NCBI RefSeq assembly: GCF_900497805.2
Contig: NW_020954611.1
Location: 6,641,584-6,705,583 of the forward strand
Reading direction: 5' to 3'
Origin: Vombatus ursinus
Lineage: Eukaryota; Chordata; Mammalia; Diprotodontia; Vombatidae
DNA: 64,000 nucleotides
In this document: piece after piece, positions 42,330-53,052 of the stretch
Position numbering within the stretch: position 1 is the stretch's first letter
Layout: the number at the start of each line of letters is the position of its first letter
The notes under the pieces: generated by a model
Told to the model about the DNA's origin: nothing
What the model saw: the letters and a program-made list of their open reading frames with translations, nothing else
Databases searched by the model: none
Translations under genes and position numbers: made by a program

Positions 42330-43196
42330 ATGAAATCAAAACAGCTATTTGTGAAGGTTCAAAGAAAAATGTAAAATGGTCACAAGCCTAAAAAAAATTC
42401 TTAGAAGAGCTTTAAAAGGACTTTAAAAATCAAATAAGAGAGGTAGAAGAAAAATTAGGAAAAGAAATGAGTAATGCAAAAAAAATCGTGAAAATTATTA
42501 AAAGAAAGTCATTCAATTAAAAAAAGAGATCCAAAAACTTACTGAAGAAAATAATTCCTTAAAAATTAGAGTTGGGTAAGGGGAAGCTAATGGCTCCATA
42601 AGACATCAAGAAATAATAAAATGAAATCAAAAGAATGAGAAAATAGAAGAGAATGTGAAATATTAGAAAAACAACTGACCTAGAAAACAGATCAAAGAGA
42701 GATAATATAAGAATTGTTGGACTACCTGAAAGTTATGATCATAAAAAGAGTCTAGACACTATACTTCAAGAAATTATTATGGAAAATTGCGCTGAAGTCT
42801 TAAAACTACAGGGTAAAATACAAATTAAAAAAAAAAACAACTGATCAATGTGTGAAAGAGACCCCAAAATGAGATTTCACTGGAACATTATAGCTAAGTT
42901 TCAAAGCTGTCAGGTCAAGGAGAAAGTATTACTAGCAACTAGAAAGAAACAATTTATATATTGTGGAAGCTACAGTCAGGATAACATAAGCTTTAACAGC
43001 TTCTACATTAAAAGACAGGAGGATGTGGAATATGATATTCCAAAGAGCAAAGGATTTGGGTTTGCAAACAAGAATAACCTCCCCAGCAATGCTGAGTGTA
43101 ATCCTACAAGGGAAAAATGGATATTTAATAAATTAAAGAACTTTTGGGCACTCTTGAGGAAAAAACTAGAACTGAATAGAACATTTTACATATAAG
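42330..43196 (+). pseudogene. L1 ORF1 relic (RNA-binding coiled-coil protein)
   Basis: L1 ORF1p is a trimeric RNA chaperone. Here the coiled-coil part (42.33-42.65 kb) is broken. The RRM/C-terminal region is best seen in the open stretch 42848-43195, with WNIIAKFQSCQVKEKVLLAT, YCGSYSQDNISFNSFYIKRQ and LLRKKLELNRTF. These line up with NIVAKFQNSQ...LLRKRPELN-type residues of the HAL1 ORF1 at 54.8-55.9 kb. Several earlier stops and an A-run near 42830 break the frame. Confidence 0.75.
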
Positions 43197-43719
43197 TACA
43201 AGAATCAGGAGAAACATAAGGTAAATATGAAAGATTAATCATAAAGCTTAAGAAGTTAAATTGTAAACTTCTTACATGGGAAAATGGCATTTATAATTTG
43301 AGAATGTTGTAATTACTAGGGTAGTTAGAATATACATAAATAGAGAGCTTGGAGTTGAGTTGATTATGATGGGTTGATCCTACAAGTAAAATTGGTTGGC
43401 AAAACAGAGAAAATTATCCCATACAAAAGAAGTGTGAATGGAAGAACTGTTCGAGTGGAGGGCTGATAGAGTGGGAACCTTATTCTAATGGGAACTGGGT
43501 GAAAAATGGAATAACATATACATCTAATTGGGTATAAAAGTCTTTTTAACTTATAGAGAAGTAAGAGGGCAAGGGGATAGTATTAGAGAGAGACTCTTAG
43601 AAGGGTGTAGATTAGGGAGCAGTGGTCAGAAATAAATAAGATTTCTGAGGAGGGATAGGGCAAAAAGAGAGAGAAGGATAAACAGTGGGGAAAAATAGGA
43701 TGGAAGGATATGCAAAACT

Positions 43720-45163
43720 AGTAGTGATAATTTTGAATATGAATAGGATGAACTCACCCATAAAAATGGAAATGGATAGCAGAATGGACCAGAAATTATC
43801 AGAGGTTATTTTGCCCAAGTATATGCCAATATATTTAACAAGTGAAATGGAAGAATACTTGCAAAAATATAAACTTCCCAGATTAACCAAAGAGGAAATA
43901 GAATATCTAAATAAGCCTATTTTAGAAAAAGAACTTGAACAGGTCATAAATGAGCTTCCTAAGAAAAAAAGTATTAGGACCAGATGGATTTACAAGTGAA
44001 TTCTACCAAACATTTAAAGATCAACTAATTCCAATATTAAATAATAGACAAAGAAGGAGTCCTACCAAACTCCTTTTGTGAAACAAATACGCTGCTGATA
44101 CCTAAACCAGGAAGATCAAAAACAGAGAAAGATAATTATAGGCCAATTTCACTAATTAATATTGATGTAAAATTCCAAATAAAATACTGGCTATGAGACT
44201 TCAACAACATGTTACAAAGATTATACATTGTGACCAAGTGAGATTTATATCAGAAATGCAGGGCTGGCTTAATATTAGGAAAACTATCAGCATATTTGAC
44301 CATATCAATAAAAAAACCAACAAAATAATATAATCATCTCAATAGATGCAGAAAAAGCTTTGGACAGAAGACAACACTGATTCCTATCAAAAATACTTGA
44401 AAGCATACATATAAATGTTTTTCTCCTTAAAATGATAAGAAGCATCTACCTAAAAAAATCAGCAAGCATTATGCTGATAAGCTAGAGACTTCCCAATATG
44501 ATCAGGAGTGAAATAAGGATGCCCATTGTCACCAATATTATTTAATATTGTATTAGAAATGCTAGCAATCACAGTAAGAGAAGAAAAAGAAATCGAAAGA
44601 ATCAGAATGGGCAATGAGGAAGTAGAACTCTCTCCTTTTGCAAATAATATGATGGTACACTTGGAAAATCCTAGAAATTCAACTAAAAATCTAGATAAAA
44701 CAATAATTTTAGCAAAGTAGCAGGATATAAAGTAAACTCACATGCAAGAAGAGATAATAATAGATATTTCATTTAAAATAACCATGGATAATATAGGAAT
44801 ATGCCTGACAAGATAAACCCAGGAACTATATGAACGTAATTATAAAACAATTTTTATACAAATAAAATTAGATTTAAATAATTAGAGAATATTAATTGTT
44901 CATGGGTGGGCGGAGCCAATATAATAAAAATGACAGTTCTACCTAAACTAATCTACTTATTCAGTGCCATCCCAATTAAACTACCAAAAAAATTTTTTTA
45001 TTGAGCTAGAAAAAATAATAACAAAATCCATTTGGAAGAGCAAAAGGTCAAGAATAGCAAAAGAATTATTAAAAAATATTAAGGAAGGAGGTTAGCAGTA
45101 CCAGATCTTAAACTGAATCATAAGGTGGTAATTATCAAAACAATCTGGTACTGGCTAATGTCT
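43720..45163 (+). pseudogene. L1 ORF2 relic lacking most of the endonuclease
   Basis: 43.72 kb shows the ORF2 start ([15 protein letters not shown], compare ITILTLNINGLNSAIK). By about 43.85 kb the frame already reads [25 protein letters not shown], which in L1 lies about 400 residues further on, just before the reverse transcriptase. The endonuclease domain is therefore deleted. [27 protein letters not shown] appears at 44.52 kb. The catalytic FADD motif reads FANN at about 44.64 kb. The sequence ends at TIWYWL, losing the C-terminal region and 3' UTR. Confidence 0.83.
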
Positions 45164-45164
45164 T

Positions 45165-45475
45165 CTTGCCTACATTGGTTTTGATCTCATTTAGGGGCTC
45201 TGCGGAGGCTTGTTAAGTTGTGTGATGAAAGATTTAAGCTCTGCCTCAAATGTGGCTTTCCAGAATGTTTCTAAGGGTTTCAGCTGTCCTCTGTTTCCTT
45301 CCTACCTAATCAATTTCTCAATAAGAAAAAAACCCTGGGAATCTGGGCTGCTCATTGACTTTCCCACCAAGGATAATTTCTGTTCTGTTGCATGTGCACT
45401 GGGTACTCACTTTTCAGTGTCTTTTTTGTAGGAATGAGGAATGTTAGGAAAAGGAGGATTGGATGACACCATTTC
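45165..45475. other. anonymous sequence
   Basis: No gene seen downstream of the truncated L1. Confidence 0.35.
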
Positions 45476-45504
45476 ATTCTTGCTAAGTTGGCAGTTATTC
45501 TTCG

Positions 45505-45580
45505 TTTGCAGGCAGGGATCATTTCTTACCTGTCTTTGAATCCCTAGCACTGTCCGTTGAGTTTAATAGGTGCTTTAACC
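45505..45580 (+). mobile_element. L2 LINE 3' terminus
   Basis: 'gcaggcagggatcatttctt', 'tgaatccctagcactgtccg' and 'gtttaataggtgcttta'. Short. Confidence 0.55.
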
Positions 45581-45699
45581 CTCTTGGGGGGGTGGTAGTG
45601 GTGGTGGTTATAGACCTGAAATTTCAATGGTGTAGGGAACTACCAGTGTGGAAATCCTCTCCACCAAGGAGATAAGCAACCTGTCTGTAGTTTAGTCTT

Positions 45700-45838
45700 A
45701 GAGAGTTGATTGGGCCATTGAAAGGTTAAGTGACCTGTTCGTGGCCACACAGCTAATATGTCTCAGAGGTAGTATTTCAATGTAGTTTCTCTTGACTTCA
45801 AAGTCAGCCTTCTATCCATTATGACATATTACCTTAAA
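45700..45838 (-). repeat. MIR/THER1 SINE, antisense
   Basis: 'gaaaggttaagtgacctgtt', 'gtggccacacagctaatatg', 'tcttgacttcaaagtcagcc' and 'ttctatccattatgacatat' give the antisense tRNA-like half. Confidence 0.72.
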
Positions 45839-45839
45839 A

Positions 45840-46340
45840 ATGTGATTGATGAATGAATTTAGTATTCATCATGAAATGCTGTGGAGGCCCAACAAATGGC
45901 AGGTAGGCTCAGTACAGTGTAATTGAAATGTTGATTAGTGTGTATAGGAAGGATCTCTGAGTCCTTCATTATGCTCTATCTCTGTGGTTGTGCTTTGCTT
46001 TAACCTTGTTTTGTGTAGCAGATATTCCAGAATAATAGCCAGGTGGAGTTCTGACTTGACTATCCCCAACTTCTAGGAAGTTCTAGGGACCCATGTGACC
46101 CTCATCTTCTGTAGCAGAAGTAGAGTTTGTCTTGGATGGGGCTGAACTCTGACACAGGTAAGGCCAAGAAATTAGGGAAGGGTTCAGAGGTATCAAGGTC
46201 TTACTGTTTCTGACCTTGTGACGTGGGCAATAATCTTCTGCCCTTTGATGTCCAAGACCTCAGCTAGCTTGCATCACAGTCCAATACGTAAGACTTGGAA
46301 TACAAGTGTAACCCTGTCCCAGAACACATGTAAATACATT
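45840..46340. other. anonymous sequence
   Basis: No supported feature. Confidence 0.35.
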
Positions 46341-46347
46341 AGCAGAG

Positions 46348-46548
46348 AATAGTGAAATGAGCCCTGGACTTGAAGTCCGAGTACCTGGATTCAAGTCCTG
46401 ATTCTAACTCTTAACTAGTTTATGATCATTGGAATGTGATTTTACCTCTCTGAGATAGTTTCCTAATTTGTAAAATGGAAATAAAAATGTTTCTGCTCCC
46501 TACTTCATAGGATCATTTTGAAGAAGTGCTTTGTAAGCAGGACTTTGT
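46348..46548 (+). repeat. MIR/THER1 SINE
   Basis: 'aatgagccctggacttgaag', 'tggattcaagtcctgattct', 'cctaatttgtaaaatggaaa', 'ttcataggatcattttgaag' and 'agtgctttgtaa' follow the THER1 layout. Directly followed by a MAR1 SINE. Confidence 0.75.
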
Positions 46549-46549
46549 A

Positions 46550-46802
46550 TGGCAGCAGCTAGGTGATTCAGTGGATACATCACTGGGCCTGGAGTCAGGA
46601 AGATCTGAATTAAAATCTGGCCTTAGATACTTACTAGACTTACCCTGGGCTGGGCAAGTCACTTAATCTCTGTTTGCCTTAATCCACTGGAGAAGGAACT
46701 GGCAAACCTCCCAGTGTCTTTGCTAAGAAAAGCTCACGGACAGTGTTGGTGTGCTATAGTCCATGGGGTCACGAAGACTCGGTCACAACTGAACAACAGC
46801 AA
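46550..46802 (+). repeat. MAR1-type SINE
   Basis: 'ggcagcagctaggtgattca', 'gtggatacatcactgggcct', 'ggagtcaggaagatctgaat', 'ggcaagtcacttaatctctg', 'gagaaggaactggcaaacct' and the MAR1 end 'ggggtcacgaagactcggtc', 'acaactgaacaacagcaac'. Nearly full length. Confidence 0.87.
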
Positions 46803-46804
46803 CT

Positions 46805-47575
46805 TTGTAAACTGGGGTGTGGTAGAACCAGCTCAGGTCGGGATGGTTAAATTTTCATTGTGAACATTATACTTCAGAAACTGGACATTACAAATGAGGG
46901 TTTGATTTATCGGCTTGTTAGTTTTCCAGACTTAAGAAAGTGATGAGGAAAATGTTAATGATAATTTTAATAATTTAAAAGTATGTCCTATGTACACTCC
47001 CCCTCTCCACCCCTCTACCCCCCACCAAAAGCCAGTTGTTAAACCTTTACCATCACACTCCTGGTCACAATCATGTGTGTGAGCTATTACTGTAATAACC
47101 AGACTCCGTAGTCTGGCATTTTCTTGTACTTTTTCAAAGAATGCTCACCTGAGTCTCTTACTCTCCCTTCTTCTGAACACATGATTGAAGTGTAATGGGC
47201 TGTCAGACCAGTGGCTTGGGTCTCTCTTCTTTCCTTTGTTACCTGTAGGCAGTTTCAGATGACTGAGAGGCTAGTGCCCTTGTTAGGGCTATCGGTAGTA
47301 ACTGCTACCTTCTAGTGATACAAACCAACTCTCTTATTTCATTGATTGTGCCATTGGAGCCCTAGAACTGAGGATCATTGTTTTCAAGGTTCCTTGCTTC
47401 AGAGGCGAGAGGAACAGTTTTTAGAGCCAGAGCACAGATCCTGGGTCTCCAGGAGATGCTGGGGAAAATACCCTAAGCTCACAAGCTAACTCTCTCCTTT
47501 TTACCAGCTGCTCTACTTGGCTTGGATTCCATGGAACGTTATGCCACCATGCTCTCCCCTCCCTCCACTACTTCC
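46805..47575. other. anonymous sequence
   Basis: No supported gene. A C-rich run at 46997-47025 is notable only for composition. Confidence 0.35.
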
Positions 47576-47579
47576 CAGC

Positions 47580-47725
47580 TTCCTTTTGTGTGTTGTTTGC
47601 CTCAGTTAGATTGTAAGTTCTGTAAGGGCAAGGACTGCCTTTTTTTTCTTATTTGTGTCCCCAGTTCTCAGCACAATACCTGTGTCATAGTAGGCACTCA
47701 AAAATGTTCATTGAATTGAATTATG
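47580..47725 (+). mobile_element. L2 LINE 3' terminus
   Basis: 'tagattgtaagttctgtaag', 'ggcaaggactgccttttttt', 'tgtgtccccagttctcagca', 'tcatagtaggcactcaaaaa' and 'tgttcattgaattgaatta'. A clean L2 tail. Confidence 0.8.
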
Positions 47726-47754
47726 CAGGTCCCCAGCAGAAGAATTAATATTTT

Positions 47755-47985
47755 TAACAAGCATTTATTAAGTGCCTACCATATGCCAAGCACTTTACTA
47801 TATCATTTGATCCTCCCAATAACCATGTGAGGTGGACTATTATCCCCATTTTAGAGTTGAGAAAACTGACAGAGAGGTTAAGTGACTTGCCCAGGGTCAC
47901 ACAGCTAAGTGTCTGAGGCCAGATTTTAACTCAGGTCTTTCTGACTTCAGGTTTGACACTCTATCCACTCTACCACTTAGAATGA
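47755..47985 (-). repeat. MIR SINE, antisense, near full length
   Basis: 'aagcatttattaagtgccta', 'ccatatgccaagcactttac', 'atccccattttagagttgag', 'ggttaagtgacttgcccagg', 'gtcacacagctaagtgtctg' and 'gacactctatccactctacc' cover the antisense of a whole MIR. Confidence 0.82.
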
Positions 47986-48083
47986 AGGAAACATCTTTAG
48001 TCCTGTCTCAGGAAATGTAATTTCTGTACTTAACTCTCCCATTGAAGCATAGTATTGCTCTCTACCATGCTTGTTTCTTTCTC

Positions 48084-48572
48084 CTTTTTAAAATTTTTAT
48101 TTATTTTATTTTTAATATATGGAATAAAACAAGCATTTAAATAACACAGTATAATAAAAAAGATGATTGTACCTGAAACTGCAAATTTGTTATGTATAAT
48201 GTGCTGTTCCTTTTAAATATATAATAAAGTTATGTAAATTTCTTATTTGCTCATAGTTCTTAAAACAATATTGCTGTTACTGTATACAATGTTCACTTGG
48301 TTCTCGTTTTGCTCATCATTATTTTGTGCAAGTTTATCCGTGTTTTTCTAAGATCACTGAGCTCATCATTTCTTATAGCACAGTAGTATTCTATTACAGT
48401 CATATGAACAGGCAGTTTTTAGATAAAGAAATCGAAACAATTTATAGTCATATAAAAATGCTCTAAATCGTTACTGATTAGAGAAATGCAAATTAAAACA
48501 ACCTTGAGATATCATTTTACAGTTATCAGATTGGCTAAAATGATTGAAGGGGAAAGCAACAGATGTTATTGT
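48084..48572 (-). mobile_element. old L1 LINE with 5' inversion
   Basis: 48084-48405 is antisense L1 3' UTR and ORF2 end ('tgttcacttggttctcgttt', 'cacagtagtattctattaca'). At about 48406 it switches strand to sense ORF2 ('gaacaggcagtttttagata', 'ttagagaaatgcaaattaaa', 'gttatcagattggctaaaat') up to 48572. In L1 order the switched part lies upstream of the other, as in twin priming. It is older than the 36.9 kb example. No target duplication is recognisable. Confidence 0.75.
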
Positions 48573-48744
48573 CTCTTAATAAGTTTAGTACTTGAAGGCC
48601 TCCCATTCCCCTCCCACCCTTCCTACCCCCCTCTTCTCCAGCAATAAAACAAACAAAATTGCAGAAGGATCCCCCATCATCTGGTAACTTTACAGCTGGG
48701 AAAAGCAGGGCAGGATCTTCCCTGAGTTTTTGTCCCCCGTTAAG

Positions 48745-48962
48745 GTTTATAAGGTGCTTTGTAGACTTTATCTCATTTGATCCTTAGAACAAGTCTGTTA
48801 GGTAGGTACAATTATTATTATCATCACTTTTAGAAGAGAAAATTGACGTTCAGGAATAAATGACTTACCCGGGGTCACACATATAGTAGCTGTCTGAAGT
48901 TGAATTTGAAGTCAGGTCTTCCTGACTCCAAGTCCATAACTCTATCCATTATGTCACACTGA
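48745..48962 (-). repeat. MIR SINE, antisense
   Basis: 'ataaggtgctttgtagactt', 'tatctcatttgatccttaga', 'gttaggtaggtacaattatt', 'ggtcacacatatagtagctg', 'ctgactccaagtccataact'. Near full length, antisense. Confidence 0.78.
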
Positions 48963-48964
48963 TT

Positions 48965-49620
48965 TTTCGTGCTATCTGATGGGTTTTCTCCCTAAGATAG
49001 GGGTCCCTGACTTTTCTCAAATATATCTCCTTTAGGTTAGTGATAGAGGAGTCACCAAATGGGAAACAAATTCAGCCAAAGGACTTTGAGGGAGGGGACC
49101 TAGATACCATGGTGATCGGGCTTTGGGTGTTCAAAGTGTTGCTCAAATATTCTGGTTACAGAATCTTCATTCTGCAATAAAGCCTTTCTAACATGCTGGA
49201 AGAGGGGAGGTTAAGGAAGCAGGAGAATGAGGAAGGAAGCATGCTTGTTGCAGCTATGGGAAGATTCGTTGACAAACTCCAGTTGCTGGTTTTCTGGTGG
49301 CCCTTCTGACCTTTTACAGTTCACGGGGTTATATTTGGGCTCATTCCACTTCTGATGGTTATTCCCGCAGGAGCAGGAAAGACAAGGCACAAGAGGCACA
49401 GGAGAAACAGAAGCAGCCACATCTTGTTCATGGTCACATGGGGAGGAAAGGCAGCCAGTGGCAGTACCTTCTACCTCTCTATCCATCCAGAGGCTTTGGG
49501 CAGTTCTTGCATCTCTTGCCACCAAAGAAGAGAACTATGTTCTTCATTTTATAAATGAGTAATTTGTCCAAGTCAGCCTTTGAGCCCAGGCCTTCTTCTG
49601 CCAAATCTTTTGATCTTTCC
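48965..49620. other. anonymous sequence
   Basis: No gene. Overlapping open frames at 49211-49558 on both strands show no domain. Confidence 0.35.
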
Positions 49621-49624
49621 ACAT

Positions 49625-50062
49625 TGCTTCAAATCCTCTTGATTAGCTTGGCATTTAAAGCTCTCCACAATCCAGCTCCCACCTAATTTTCCTGCCTGAT
49701 TTCATATTGTTCCTCTGTACACTCATTGCATACCAGGCGAATTGACTTAACTAATTATTCCCTGAACTCAACCTGCCCTCTCTTAGCTCCATGACCTCAC
49801 ACCATCTGGTCCCCATGAGATGAACACTCTCCTTCTTCACTTCTGTCTTAGAATCCCTCATTGCCTTCAAGGCTTATCTCAGGCGCCACCTCCTACAGGG
49901 AGCCTTTCCCTATCCCCTCAATTATTGGTGCCTTTTCCTCCCTTATATTTACTGCCTCTTATATTTACTTATTTGTGCACATATTGTATCCCTTAGTCCA
50001 ATGCAAGCTCCGTGGCAATAAACTCATTCATTTTTGTCTTTGCTTACTTAATATGCATATAT
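49625..50062 (+). mobile_element. L2 LINE 3' region
   Basis: 'gcttggcatttaaagctctc', 'cacaatccagctcccaccta', 'tcatattgttcctctgtaca', 'gcttatctcaggcgccacct', 'cctacagggagcctttccct', 'gtatcccttagtccaatgca' and 'agctccgtggcaataaactc'. The longest L2 3' end in the window. Confidence 0.78.
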
Positions 50063-50087
50063 TCAGTGCTAATTGTACTAAATCTAC

Positions 50088-50600
50088 ACATATTTGGAAA
50101 GGTAGTCATTCGCCTCATGTATGTTCAGGGTAATTCACTTGCTGTCTGAAAGTGTGTTTCTGAAAACTTATCCTTGAGCATGGTCAAAGGATCTTGGAGG
50201 CTAGCTAGTACAATCCCTTCGTTAAACTGTTGAGGGAATTGAGGCATTTAAGTGATGTAGCGGATAGAACCTTGGGCCTGAAGTCAGGGAGACCTGAGTC
50301 AAAATCTAGCCTCAGACATGTACTGGCTGTGTGACCCTGGGAAAGTCACTTAACTTCTACTTGTTTCAGTTTCCTCAACTGTAAAATGGAGATAATGATA
50401 GCATCTTGCTCACAGGGTTGTTGTAAAGCACTTAGCAAAGTGCCTAGCACATAATAGGCACTATATAAATACTTGTTACCTCCCCACCCTCAAGGCCCAG
50501 GGAATTTAAGTGATTTGCCCAGTGTCATAGGTGGTGTTAGAGACAGGGTTTGAACCCAGCTCCTTTGGCTTCAGATTCAGTGCTCTTTCTATTGTCTCAT
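50088..50600. repeat. left copy of an old tandem duplication (with nested SINE)
   Basis: Starts 'acatatttggaaaggtagtc', then 'ttcagggtaattcacttgct', an antisense MIR ('gttgagggaattgaggca' ... 'tttgcccagtgtcataggtg') split by a sense tRNA-head SINE at 50233-50490. The same arrangement recurs from 50959 at an offset of 871 bp. Confidence 0.75.
50233..50490 (+). repeat. tRNA-head SINE with THER1-like tail
   Basis: 'gtgatgtagcggatagaacc', 'ttgggcctgaagtcagggag', 'gtgaccctgggaaagtcact', 'tcctcaactgtaaaatggag', 'cacagggttgttgtaaagca' and 'ctagcacataataggcacta'. It sits inside an antisense MIR. Confidence 0.8.
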
Positions 50601-50604
50601 GCTG

Positions 50605-50955
50605 TCTCACCTTGAAGTGCCTCAGGTTAGAGTTCTAGGTTACTGTGAAACTAGTAATAAGAAAGGAAGGAGGGAAATGTTCCCTGAAGCCTGCAGGAGT
50701 TAAAGTCTCTTCTGAGAACTCCCTGGGACTTAGTCACTATGATTCCCCATAGTCTGCATGTCTGGGGATGGAGGTGATTGCTCGATTCCTTTAATCTGAC
50801 ACCTCCAATTGGTTTCAGGTGTGAATCTTGAACACGTAAAACATAAATATATTGTCTACACCCGTGAGACCCAGAAGCCTGAGAAAGACAACAGAAGGGG
50901 AGCTTTTTGGTGAGAGTATGTGAAGGATCTGTGATTCGATGAGCAGATCTCAACC
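50605..50955. other. unique sequence between duplicated blocks
   Basis: No recognised element. It forms the rest of the 871-bp unit. Confidence 0.4.
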
Positions 50956-50958
50956 CAT

Positions 50959-51345
50959 ACATATTTGGAGAGGTAGGCGTTTGTTTCATATGTAATCAGG
51001 GTAATTCATCTGCCACCTGAAAGTGTGTGCTGAATTTTTTTTCTTTGACCATGGTGCTAGAAGGGATATTGGAGGCCGTCTTGCCTTATTTTATAGTTGA
51101 GGAAATTGAGGCATCTCTGTGGTACAGTGAGTAGAGCATGGGACCTGGAGTCAGGGAAGCCTGAGTTAATATGCAGCCTCAGATACTTACTGGTCATTTA
51201 ACTTTTATTTGCCTCAGTTTCCCAGGGCTGATAGGCAGTGAGGCACAGAGGTTAATTAAGCAACCAAGGTCACATAGCTCGTAAGTGTGAGGGGTTAGAA
51301 TTTGAAGTAAGCTTTCTTTGATTCCAGGCCTAGGACATCATCAAC
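50959..51345. repeat. right copy of the tandem duplication (shortened)
   Basis: 'acatatttggagaggtaggc', 'aatcagggtaattcatctgc', 'gttgaggaaattgaggcatc', then the same SINE ('gtggtacagtgagtagagca') which stops at 'gcctcagtttccc' and passes straight into the MIR remainder ('gaggcacagaggttaattaa'). About 130 bp of SINE tail present in the left copy are missing here. Confidence 0.75.
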
Positions 51346-51349
51346 TACT

Positions 51350-51720
51350 CAATTGCAGAATCATTTATGGTTTTTAAAAAATGCTTTCATACACACTATT
51401 ATCATTCGATCTTCAAACAAATCTGTAATGTGGGTTGTACAGGTATTTAGAACTGGTAATTGATTTAGGGAGCTCCCTCTACCAATACAGAGGACCAGCT
51501 CTCTATCAGCTATACAATGCAGCCTTTCTATTCCTATTATATAGATGAGAAAAATGAGGGTTTTTTGGGGGGTAATTTCACAGCTAGCAAATAAGTGGTA
51601 GGCCTGTGATTTCAACCCTAACATTCTTACTATATGCCCTTTATTAACTTTTTTAGCTGAACAGTCCTATTCTTGTTACCAGAAAAGATGATATACTATC
51701 TTTATGTCTTATTCCTGATC
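51350..51720. other. anonymous sequence with weak antisense MIR
   Basis: 'gaaaaatgagggttttttgg' to 'cagctagcaaataagtggta' at about 51547-51600 is a poor antisense MIR match. Nothing else. Confidence 0.35.
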
Positions 51721-51726
51721 CCTTGA

Positions 51727-51812
51727 TCAAATGAGATAATATTTATAAAGTGATTAGCACAATGCCTGGCACATAATAGGTGCTTAATAAATGCTTATTC
51801 CTTTACTCTCCT
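51727..51812 (+). repeat. MIR/THER1 SINE 3' end
   Basis: 'caaatgagataatatttata', 'aagtgattagcacaatgcct', 'ggcacataataggtgcttaa' then 'taaatgctta'. Close to the piece at 39.96 kb. Confidence 0.75.
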
Positions 51813-51814
51813 TA

Positions 51815-53050
51815 CATGGCCAGATTTTTTGAGACATATTGTCTCTAAGTATCCACTAGAGGGCATCAAGCAGTTTTTCTTTTTAGTAAACACTGTCCTA
51901 TCTGGTCAAATCAATAAAAATATACAGACGTTAATGAGATTTTGTTCTATCTCCACTTTTAATTATAAATCTTGATATAGAAATTGTGATTTAATAACTA
52001 TGTTTTAATAACTATTGCATAATTTTACCTAAGTTCTCAAAAATCTAAATTTGGTTCAGCAGTATTTCTAAGGAGTCTACAGGTTATTGCTATTTATCTT
52101 GAAAGAGTGAAAGAAAAAGAAGACCTAAAACAAAATACTACTGATTTTTTTAATGATGCTGCAAAGTAAATGACCCTTTCAGTGTTTTGTAAATTAAATG
52201 AATGTAAAGAAATGGCTGAGGCAGGGATAGTATGGGGGGGGTGGGAATTCTGGGAGTACCAACAGCATACCATGAATTGTAATATGAAGTCATTCACTCA
52301 TTCAAGTCTGATGTGGAGGTAAGCCAGGGCTCTTGAAGGCTGTGCCAGCAGACTGCTAGCTTTGTCAGGAGGAATATGGAAAAGGCTTCAGGCACAGTTA
52401 GCCAAGGGCAATCCTAGCTAAGTTCTGGGAGGCTCGTGGCCAGATTGGCTATGACAGGATAAGTGCTTTGGCCACAGCAACTTACAAAGACCATCCATTA
52501 AGGTAAAGAGGAGTCATGACCTGCATCAGTGAAGGGGACTGTTCACTCCAACAAAATTTTGGATTCTTGAAGCATCATGGTTCTAAATCTTTGATGTTAC
52601 TGACATACTCTGCCTGCTTCATTAGGTCTCAGATCAGAGACTGTCTCAGACTCTTGGAGGAATGTGGATTTTGTGGGTATCTCAAGTCAGAAGCTGTAAA
52701 ACAGTGAGAGCAAGATGGTCTTGGGGAAGAGAGCTTGGAAGAAGCACTTAAGGGACTGCCCTCTGTCTTTGACTTGGGAAATATGCAAAAATTGGAGCCA
52801 CCTGCTTTCTAAAGACTCGAAGATACTAAAACTCAAACATTAAATATACTTCTCAGGAGAGTAGCTATTGAAATCTCAACAATGCTGTATTTTTTTTTTT
52901 GATATTCACAAAAGTAATCTTTGATGATGGGCACATACTTTTAAATTCATTGAAAGAGGTGTTTATATGCACACATGACCTTGCTTGATGTCATTAATTG
53001 GTTACATGAAAATGAAATTAGATAAAGTATTATAGGAGGCAGTTACCTAG
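51815..53050. other. anonymous sequence, 1.2 kb
   Basis: No supported gene or repeat. Confidence 0.35.
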
Positions 53051-53052
53051 CA

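Larger units (their letters stand above)
41475..45163 (+). mobile_element. L1 LINE with 5' UTR, ORF1 and internally deleted ORF2
   Basis: The 5' end begins at 'ggtaagatggcagaatatga' (L1/HAL1 'aagatggcagag' start), straight after the 7SL relic. 5' UTR runs to about 42300. ORF1 relic spans about 42330-43196, then an inter-ORF region to about 43690, then ORF2 remnants to 45163. Order and spacing fit one element about 3.7 kb long. Multiple stops and frameshifts, a large ORF2 deletion and loss of everything after the reverse transcriptase make it inactive. It ends inside ORF2 at 'caatctggtactggctaa'. Confidence 0.85.
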
